A DNA stretch of 12,907 nt from Prevotellaceae bacterium UBA4359 (GTDB lineage Bacteria; Bacteroidota; Bacteroidia; Bacteroidales; Bacteroidaceae): assembly GCA_002393555.1 (NCBI GenBank), contig DGSP01000025.1, forward strand, positions 124,787-137,693. The letters are read 5' to 3'. Below the pieces are notes generated by a model, which saw only the letters and a list, made by a program, of their open reading frames with translations, did not search any database and was not told where the DNA came from. The position numbers were made by a program, and so were the translations under genes. Positions 7,683-12,907 of this stretch are shown one piece after another. Within the stretch, counting starts at the first letter, position 1, and each line of letters opens with the position of its first letter.

Positions 7683-7707
7683 TCACATAGCACTGATTAT
7701 ACACACA

Positions 7708-9042
7708 ATGAAAAAGAGACTTTTTTTAGGACTGCTGACAGGCATTCTCTCGACTTTGAGCCTGCAAGTGTCGGCTAAGCAAGTAGATAACGCTAAGGTT
7801 ATCGCCGACTTCCGCGAACATGTGGAGGCTGTTCCCTATCTGAACGAAGAGAACATGGATGCCCTCAACGACGAACTGAGGGAACACATCAAGTGCCTGC
7901 AGAACTGGTCAGACAAAGATGCCTACATCAAGGAACATGACCTGCAGAATTACCTGAAGCGTCAGAAGGGGTCGCTGCAGTACTACCAGAACAGTGCATA
8001 CGCCATGATTGACGACTTCTTGCTGCGCTATGCCGACCAAGGCATTGAGGACGAGAAGGTGTGTCGCGACAGCATGATGGCAGTATTGAACGACCGCACC
8101 GGCATCTGCGAAACCAACCTCAACCTGCTGGAACGCGAACTCAACAGCGAGCAAGAAGCCATTCCCCTCAGCACCCTCAGTTGGCCCATGGTAGCAGTCA
8201 TCGTAGTCGTATTGATTTGTGTCATCATCCTCGTGTGGATAGTCAGCAAGCGACGTTCGGGCGGCAACGTGCGTCCCCAGCCACACCCCACACCCACCAC
8301 CAACAAAGACCCCGGAATCGTAGTGCGCCGCAAGACAGCCACCATCCTAAAAAAGCAGAGCCTCGAAGACGTGATAGAGAATCCCCATTATCTCAAGATT
8401 GATGCCATCGACTTCTGCCAAGAGTCGGCAGTGAGAAGACTCTACATCAAGGACTCCTGCATCGTGGCACTCTACGACATGTATGCCCCCGACCGTGCCG
8501 ACCGCAACAACGCCAAGGAGTATGGCTGCATGGTGCTGGGCCGATGGGTACACGACAACGAGAGCAACGAATACTATATCTCGCTGGAGCAGATTGTGCT
8601 GCCCGGCGACGATGCGGTGTTCAAAGAGTATGAACTGAACTTCGGCGGCAAAATCAAGTTGAGTGTGCTGGAACAGTTGCGCCGCCTGCGCCGCGAGACA
8701 AACATGCAGTATGACCTCACTTGCTGGGTTCACTCCCATCCGGGGTTGTCTGTCTTCTTCAGCAACTACGACCTGAGTGTGCAGATGCAGTTGAAACACC
8801 CCACCCACCCCAACTTCTTGGTGGGTATCGTGGTCGATACACTCACGCCGAAGGAGGATGTGGGCATCTTCACGTTCCGTCGCGATGGCAACGTCAACTC
8901 GAAGAACGAACTCACCCAGATGTACTCGCTGAAAGAGTGGTACGCTTGGGCGCAAGAAAGCCTCAACTCTCAAGAGTACTCTTCTGCTCAGGAGGAAGAG
9001 GAGGAAGAGAAGAAGGAGGAGGGGACTGCTTCTGCCAATTAA
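7708..9042 (+). CDS. Membrane-tethered JAMM/JAB metalloprotease (deubiquitinase-like)
   Basis: The 444-aa protein probably removes the Ubl from targets. Residues 1-23 are a signal peptide (cleavage after QVSA). Residues 24-155 are a helical, Cys-containing periplasmic domain (C63, C119, C134). Residues 160-179 are a strong membrane span (MVAVIVVVLICVIILVWIV). After a short Arg/Pro linker, residues ~225-415 form a JAB domain. The JAMM zinc site looks complete: E271 in KEYGCMVLG, then HSHPGLSVFFSNYD giving H342, H344, S352 and D355, with the canonical spacing HxHx7SxxD. The C-terminus is a poly-Glu tail (429-438). I start at ATG 7708, 28 codons inside a longer frame, because this gives the signal peptide and a 25-base gap. 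Since the Ubl already ends in Gly, deconjugation is more likely than maturation. Membrane tethering with an exported sensor-like domain is unusual for this enzyme class. Confidence 0.9.
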   Translation: MKKRLFLGLLTGILSTLSLQVSAKQVDNAKVIADFREHVEAVPYLNEENMDALNDELREHIKCLQNWSDKDAYIKEHDLQNYLKRQKGSLQYYQNSAYAMIDDFLLRYADQGIEDEKVCRDSMMAVLNDRTGICETNLNLLERELNSEQEAIPLSTLSWPMVAVIVVVLICVIILVWIVSKRRSGGNVRPQPHPTPTTNKDPGIVVRRKTATILKKQSLEDVIENPHYLKIDAIDFCQESAVRRLYIKDSCIVALYDMYAPDRADRNNAKEYGCMVLGRWVHDNESNEYYISLEQIVLPGDDAVFKEYELNFGGKIKLSVLEQLRRLRRETNMQYDLTCWVHSHPGLSVFFSNYDLSVQMQLKHPTHPNFLVGIVVDTLTPKEDVGIFTFRRDGNVNSKNELTQMYSLKEWYAWAQESLNSQEYSSAQEEEEEEKKEEGTASAN

Positions 9043-9057
9043 ACATTTTCTATCTAT

Positions 9058-11442
9058 ATGACGAAGAGATTATGGTTGATGGGCGCGCTGTGCGCCTTGG
9101 TGCTGAACGCTGCAGCACAAGATGTGTCGCGGATTGAGTTCTGCGACAAAAAGTATGAGTATGGCATCGGGAAGGACAGCATCACGCTGTTCATGAAGGT
9201 GATGGACAGTCAGGGCAATTCCTGTAAAGACCTTTCTCCCAGCGACTTGGAGAAGTATCTGGTGGTGTATGAGGAAAAGGCAATTATTTCGCCCGATCGC
9301 CGAAAGATTTCGTTTGTCAGTTCTGGTCAGAGAATTCCGTCGGACTTCACGTTCTCCGTACTCGTCGATTTGAGCATACCCGAAGAGGGGAAGGGGCAGA
9401 TTTTTGAGGCTTTTGGCCAACTGGTGGAGTGTGCGCCCGACAGCAGCGTCTATCTATCTTTCTTTGGCGACGACGTGACGGCGAGCCAACTGGTGACCCG
9501 GCAGAATCTGATGAGTTTTGAGCCGAAGTTTAAGGCTCATTCTGAAAATAAGTTTTTCTATGGTGCGCTTTATGCCAAACTGGCCGAATTTAACAGGAAG
9601 GGGGCTGAGATGGAGGGTGAAGTGAACACCGCCGAGGGCTATATGCGCAACTCCAGCATCACGGAACGGGCTCAAAAGGCAAAGGACAAGAATATTCTGT
9701 TTATCTTCACCGAGGGCAACAAGCGGCCTTCCGATGAAGCCATTTCATTTGTGGAGGTGACTGACTACCAAGGCAATGTGGCCAACTTGGTGCCACGGGT
9801 ATATGCTTTCTACTACACAGGAGAGGGCATGGACGAGAACGTGGAGTTGACGCTGCAGGGCGTTTCGGCTCCTCGCGATGCCAATGGCAATGTGCTGAAA
9901 GAGCGCAAGGGCAGTTACATCCCCTCTGATGACCTGAGCCATGTGCTGAGCAACTTCCAGCAGGTGGTGAAGGATGCCATGTATGACTTTGCCTTCACCT
10001 ATCGCGCCACTGAGGGGAAGGCATACACGGGGCGCGTGGCCTATTCGGCTGAGTGGAAAGGCATGGTGGCTGGTGAGGGCGACTACTCTATCGGTACGGC
10101 TGAAACCCCATGGCCTCTGCACGAGGAGAGTGCGGGCGATGCCGTGACGAAGTGTCTGGTGGCTGTTCTGGTGGCTCTGCTCACCATCGTGTTCTTCTTC
10201 CTCGTGATGAAGGTGCTGGTGCCTTTCTTCAAGTCGAAGAGTTTTGCCGCCAAGTATTATAAGAAATATGTGCCAGAAGAGAACGTGCAGCGACGCATCT
10301 GCACCTACTGCCGACAGAACATCGAGCCGGGCGACTGGGTGGTGATGAAGTGTAAGCACATCATCCACGTGGGTTGCTGGCAACAGAATGGCTACAAGTG
10401 TGTGGAGTATGGACAGAACTGCAAGGATGGCATTCAGGAGCATGTCGATTTGAAGGATATGTTCAGCGCGTCGTCCATGCGTGAGAGCATGCAGGTCTTC
10501 TCGGGCATTCTTGCTGGCTTGGTGAGTTGGATTATCTTCGAGTTGACGGGGCGCGGTCTGTTCCCTGCCATTGGCGATGTGTTTGCCAAGACTTTCTTCC
10601 TGAACCAAGAGCAGGCGGGCAACTTCTCTGAGGACTGCTCGGGCAAGGTGTCGGCCTTCCTCACGGTGGGCTTGCTGCTGGGCTTCTTCCTCTCGCTGGT
10701 GTTCCGCTTCAACGATGAATATCGCAATAAGAACGCCATGATTTACCTGAAAATCTTGGGTCTGTCACTCCTCACCGGCATCGTCGGCATGGCTGCTTTT
10801 GCTGTGGGTGGCATCATTTTCTGCTTGCTGCTCTCGGCTGTGGGCACGACCTACATTCCTTGGTACTGTTCGCTGCCTGCCTACATCCTCTTCTCCATCT
10901 GCACGGCTCTGAGCCTCACCATCAAGTCGTCCATTCCGCTGAAGAGTGCTTTCATCGGTGGTCTGTGTTCGGCTATCATCGGCTTCATCGTGCTCTACTT
11001 CAGTGGCAGCATCAGCGGCAAGTATGGCTGGATGAACATGCTGCTCGACTTCATCATCTACGGTGGCGGTCTGGGTGCGTCGCTGGTGACGGTGCGCATG
11101 CTGGCTGAGAAGTATTTCCTTGTCATCAAGAACGGTGTGAAGGCTGGTCAGCGCATTCCTATCCACAAGTGGATGAATGCGACGGGTGGCGGCAACAAGG
11201 TGAGCATCGGCATGACGGGCGAGTGTGAGGTGCAGATGAACTGGGAGAAGAGCAGCAAGGTGGCTAAGGAGCATGTGAAACTCTACATCGACAAGGCGAA
11301 GATGCTGCCTATGGTGAAGCCTCTCGCACCGGGTGTGGAATATAACGTGCGCACCGAACTTCCCGTGGGCAAGGCGATGGTGCTTTCCAATGGCGACACC
11401 TTCAAGGTGGGTGACACGATTTTTGAATATGTGGAAAACTAA
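9058..11442 (+). CDS. Polytopic membrane protein with vWA-like, RING-H2-like and FHA-like domains (candidate E3 ligase)
   Basis: The 794-aa protein begins with a signal peptide (1-20, cut after NAAA). Residues ~96-310 resemble a von Willebrand A domain: FTFSVLVDLS at 97-106, alternating strands, then ILFIFTEG. Its metal site is noncanonical (D104, S106, then Pro108 where Ser is usual; TEG in place of TDG). A membrane span (364-391) is followed by a RING-H2-like finger with C415, C418, C432, H434, H437, C440, C448, C455. The first six ligands fit the RING-H2 spacing; the last pair is C-x6-C, not C-x2-C. About six more spans follow (roughly 479-497, 532-550, 563-594, 602-620, 632-650, 660-680). 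Residues ~700-794 look like an FHA fold (VSIGM, EHVKLYI, SNGDTFKVGDTIFEYVE), but the usual phosphothreonine-binding Arg and Ser appear to be Met719 and Ala736. Inferred role: membrane-bound E3 that recruits the E2. Confidence 0.85.
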   Translation: MTKRLWLMGALCALVLNAAAQDVSRIEFCDKKYEYGIGKDSITLFMKVMDSQGNSCKDLSPSDLEKYLVVYEEKAIISPDRRKISFVSSGQRIPSDFTFSVLVDLSIPEEGKGQIFEAFGQLVECAPDSSVYLSFFGDDVTASQLVTRQNLMSFEPKFKAHSENKFFYGALYAKLAEFNRKGAEMEGEVNTAEGYMRNSSITERAQKAKDKNILFIFTEGNKRPSDEAISFVEVTDYQGNVANLVPRVYAFYYTGEGMDENVELTLQGVSAPRDANGNVLKERKGSYIPSDDLSHVLSNFQQVVKDAMYDFAFTYRATEGKAYTGRVAYSAEWKGMVAGEGDYSIGTAETPWPLHEESAGDAVTKCLVAVLVALLTIVFFFLVMKVLVPFFKSKSFAAKYYKKYVPEENVQRRICTYCRQNIEPGDWVVMKCKHIIHVGCWQQNGYKCVEYGQNCKDGIQEHVDLKDMFSASSMRESMQVFSGILAGLVSWIIFELTGRGLFPAIGDVFAKTFFLNQEQAGNFSEDCSGKVSAFLTVGLLLGFFLSLVFRFNDEYRNKNAMIYLKILGLSLLTGIVGMAAFAVGGIIFCLLLSAVGTTYIPWYCSLPAYILFSICTALSLTIKSSIPLKSAFIGGLCSAIIGFIVLYFSGSISGKYGWMNMLLDFIIYGGGLGASLVTVRMLAEKYFLVIKNGVKAGQRIPIHKWMNATGGGNKVSIGMTGECEVQMNWEKSSKVAKEHVKLYIDKAKMLPMVKPLAPGVEYNVRTELPVGKAMVLSNGDTFKVGDTIFEYVEN

Positions 11443-11450
11443 TATCCTCC

Positions 11451-11542
11451 ATACCCTCTCCCCAGCCCTCCCCCTGTGAGGGGGAGGGTGACTCCAGGCC
11501 GGATGGTGCTCTCCCCCTCACAGGGGGAGTTGGAGAGGGTAT
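11451..11542. repeat. 92-bp inverted repeat with two nested hairpins (MITE/REP-like)
   Basis: The outer arms ATACCCTCTCC (11451-11461) and GGAGAGGGTAT (11532-11542) are exact reverse complements. Inside lie two perfect hairpins: CCCTCCCCC-TGTGA-GGGGGAGGG (11466-11488) and CTCCCCC-TCACA-GGGGGAG (11511-11529), themselves in inverted orientation. It fills most of the 142-base gap before the E1 gene. It could be a dispersed palindromic element, a transcription attenuator or an mRNA-stability element. No transposase is present. Confidence 0.8.
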
Positions 11543-11584
11543 CTATGGGGAGTCCAGAGAGGCATTTTTAGAGTTTTTGGTAGA

Positions 11585-12793
11585 ATGGCTGAAGTGAAAC
11601 TGACTTACGAATGGGGGGATGGGGTTTATACCCTGCTCTCTTGGTTCAAGAAAGAGAAGGTGAAGAATGCCCGTGTGCTGGTGGCTGGTGCGGGTGCTTT
11701 GGGCAATGAGGTGGTGAAGAATCTGGCTCTGTTTGGGGTGGGACACATCTATGTGGTGGATTTCGACCAGATAGAGATTTCCAACCTGACTCGTTCGGTA
11801 CTGTTTCGCGAGAGTGATGCGATGGCCCATTCCTACAAGGCGGAGGTGGTGGCTCGGCGAGCGATGGAGATTAACCCCCAAATCAAGGTGACTCCCATCG
11901 TGGGCAACCTCTTTTCCGAGGTGGGCTTTGGGCTGTACCGTTCTGTGGATGTGGTGATTGGCTGTCTGGACAGCCGCATTGCGCGCTATCAGTTGAACCG
12001 CCTCTGCATGAGGGCTGGCAAGACCTGGATTGACGGCAGCATCGAGAATCTGACGGGAGCGGTGAGGGTGTATGCTCCTGGTGTCTGCTGTTATGAGTGT
12101 GGGCTGTCGCGCGAGGAGTTCAACAACATCATGCTGCGCACGGGATGTGCCGACGTGGTGCGCACACAGGGCAAGGAGGGGCGTGTGGCCACCACCCCCA
12201 TCAGTGCTTCGATTGTGGGCGCGCTGCAGGTGCAGGAGGCGATGAAGGTCATCCACCAAGACGACAACGCCCCCACACCGTTCAAGACGCTGCAGGGAAA
12301 GATGCTGCGCTATGAGGGTATGACCAACTCGATGAATATCTACAAGTTTGCTTCGTGGAAGAGTAATTGTCCGGCACATGAGCGGTGGGACAACATCGAG
12401 AAGGGAGAGGGACTTTCGGCCTCGCTGACTATGAAGGAAACCATGGAGCAGGTCAAGTCTCTGCTGGCTGTGACGGAGGTGGAACTCAACATGCGCAACA
12501 ACAAGTTCATCGATGTCATTGCTACAGACCATCCACAGAAGGAGTTTGAGGTGATGGTGCCGGAATCGAAGTTGGACGCTTACATCAAGGCCAACAAAGA
12601 ACTGCGTCAACTAAGTTATAAGACACTCATTCACAAGCACTTCTTCGAGAATATCGGCGAACGATTCCCCTACATGAACCTGACTCTGCAAGAGATTGGT
12701 TTCCCCCCTTATGACGTAGTCGAAGTGACCACGGAAAAAGGAGTCTATCATGTGGAGTTGACGAACGATGCACACTTGTATGACATTGATTGA
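11585..12793 (+). CDS. E1-like ThiF/UBA-family activating enzyme with C-terminal UFD-like domain
   Basis: This 402-aa protein should adenylate the C-terminal Gly of the Ubl with ATP and pass it to the E2. Residues ~28-225 are a ThiF-type Rossmann fold: VAGAGALGNEV (G35, G37, G40), VVDFDQIEISNLTR (D59, N67, R70), K85, and LDSRIARYQLNR (D129). A structural zinc site is suggested by C169xxC172 and C262xxH265; the last ligand is His where MoeB-like enzymes have Cys. Cys188, in the loop before TTPISASIVG, is the best candidate thioester Cys. Residues ~290-402 are an extra domain ending TLQEIGFPPYDVVEVTTEKG, which has the look of a beta-grasp/ubiquitin-fold domain as used by eukaryotic E1s to bind E2s. 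The gene follows the 92-bp inverted repeat and so may be separately controlled. Confidence 0.92.
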   Translation: MAEVKLTYEWGDGVYTLLSWFKKEKVKNARVLVAGAGALGNEVVKNLALFGVGHIYVVDFDQIEISNLTRSVLFRESDAMAHSYKAEVVARRAMEINPQIKVTPIVGNLFSEVGFGLYRSVDVVIGCLDSRIARYQLNRLCMRAGKTWIDGSIENLTGAVRVYAPGVCCYECGLSREEFNNIMLRTGCADVVRTQGKEGRVATTPISASIVGALQVQEAMKVIHQDDNAPTPFKTLQGKMLRYEGMTNSMNIYKFASWKSNCPAHERWDNIEKGEGLSASLTMKETMEQVKSLLAVTEVELNMRNNKFIDVIATDHPQKEFEVMVPESKLDAYIKANKELRQLSYKTLIHKHFFENIGERFPYMNLTLQEIGFPPYDVVEVTTEKGVYHVELTNDAHLYDID

Positions 12794-12820
12794 CAATTGG
12801 CAATTTGCAATTTACAATTA
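12794..12820. repeat. CAATTT-type heptamer tandem repeat
   Basis: Just after the E1 stop, four near-copies of a 7-base unit run in tandem: CAATTGG, CAATTTG, CAATTTA, CAATTA. Such AT-rich arrays are common between genes in Bacteroidales. It marks the likely end of the cluster. Confidence 0.7.
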
Positions 12821-12907
12821 AGTAACCACACAAAATTATCTTATACAATGATGTCTCTTCTTTTCGCCGCAAGCGGCTTGTCTTCTCGGACAATAATTAC
12901 CAATAAT
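12821..12907. other. Intergenic tail with a GCCGC-AA-GCGGC palindrome
   Basis: An 87-base stretch to the window edge. It contains a perfect short palindrome GCCGCAAGCGGC at 12866-12877 with a T-rich run before it. A frame from ATG 12848 is open to the edge for 20 codons but shows no recognisable motif, so I do not call a gene. Confidence 0.4.

Larger units (their letters stand above)
3889..12793 (+). other. Ubiquitin-like conjugation gene cluster (Ubl-E2-two envelope proteins-JAMM-RING-E1)
   Basis: Seven same-strand genes separated by 37, 28, 60, 25, 15 and 142 bases encode recognisable counterparts of Ubl, E2, JAMM deubiquitinase, RING E3 and E1. Two extra exported proteins sit between E2 and JAMM. 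The spacing suggests one transcript through 11442, with the E1 gene possibly set apart by a hairpin-rich gap. Bil/Bub-type antiphage operons carry Ubl, E1, E2 and JAB; this cluster differs by adding a transmembrane RING/vWA/FHA-like protein and signal-peptide proteins. I see no clear Bacteroidetes promoter (TAnnTTTG) before 3889, so it may be read through from the T6SS genes. Confidence 0.85.

Noticed and set aside
7624..7707. Upstream start extending the JAMM protein by 28 residues
   Set aside because: It would overlap the preceding gene and bury the clear signal peptide that begins at 7708.
8721..9137. Forward frame overlapping the end of JAMM and start of RING genes
   Set aside because: It overlaps two well-supported genes in another frame and reads as Gly/Arg-rich noise; no frameshift is needed to explain either gene.
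11451..11542. Intrinsic terminator after the RING gene
   Set aside because: The hairpins are strong but no T tract follows directly; the T runs at 11565-11578 are too far from the stem.
11543..12610. Long antisense open frame (355 codons) opposite the E1 gene
   Set aside because: The sense strand encodes a well-conserved E1; the antisense product is His/Leu-rich and lacks any motif.
12848..12907. Possible start of a downstream gene (20 codons open to the edge)
   Set aside because: Too short, no motif, and it runs through a palindrome typical of intergenic DNA.

Overview
This window is most likely from a member of the Bacteroidales, perhaps Prevotella-like. The evidence is a Bacteroidetes-type T6SS tube protein (TssD family), a PAAR-like DUF4280 protein, A-rich leaders without Shine-Dalgarno sequences, moderate GC, and AT-rich CAATTT-type intergenic repeats. 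The genus is a guess. All eight supported genes lie on the + strand with short gaps.

Region 1 (1-3828) is a contractile-injection delivery module. It holds the 3' part of a TssD/Hcp-like tube protein with an unusual 11-residue-repeat N-terminal extension, a complete VgrG spike, and a PAAR-like DUF4280 tip protein. The tip protein carries a ~200-residue C-terminal extension of unknown function, which may be effector cargo or an adaptor.

Region 2 (3889-12793) is a bacterial ubiquitin-like conjugation cluster with what look like all the classical parts. They are, in order: a 108-aa ubiquitin-like protein ending in Gly; an E2 with an HPN motif and catalytic Cys; two secreted or membrane proteins with related N-terminal domains; a membrane-tethered JAMM/JAB protease with an intact metal site; a large protein with a vWA-like domain, a RING-H2-like finger, about seven membrane segments and a degenerate FHA-like domain; and a ThiF/UBA-type E1 with a C-terminal domain resembling an E2-recruiting ubiquitin-fold domain. 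The inferred topology places the E1, E2, Ubl, RING, JAMM and FHA-like parts in the cytoplasm. Three membrane proteins expose separate domains to the periplasm. This suggests an envelope-anchored, possibly signal-gated, ubiquitin-like ligase and deconjugase complex.

Non-coding features are a perfect 20-bp tandem duplication, each copy a small hairpin, at 6011-6050; a 92-bp C/G-rich inverted repeat with two nested hairpins between the RING and E1 genes (11451-11542); and a CAATTT heptamer repeat after the E1 gene. Base use on the coding strand drifts from C-rich on the T6SS side to G-rich on the RING/E1 side, although all genes point the same way. This hints at different histories for the two ends.

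I see no tRNA, rRNA, CRISPR array, integrase or transposase, and no stretch above 300 bases without a gene. Biochemical function is inferred from motifs only. The substrate of the Ubl system and any real link to the T6SS module are unknown.
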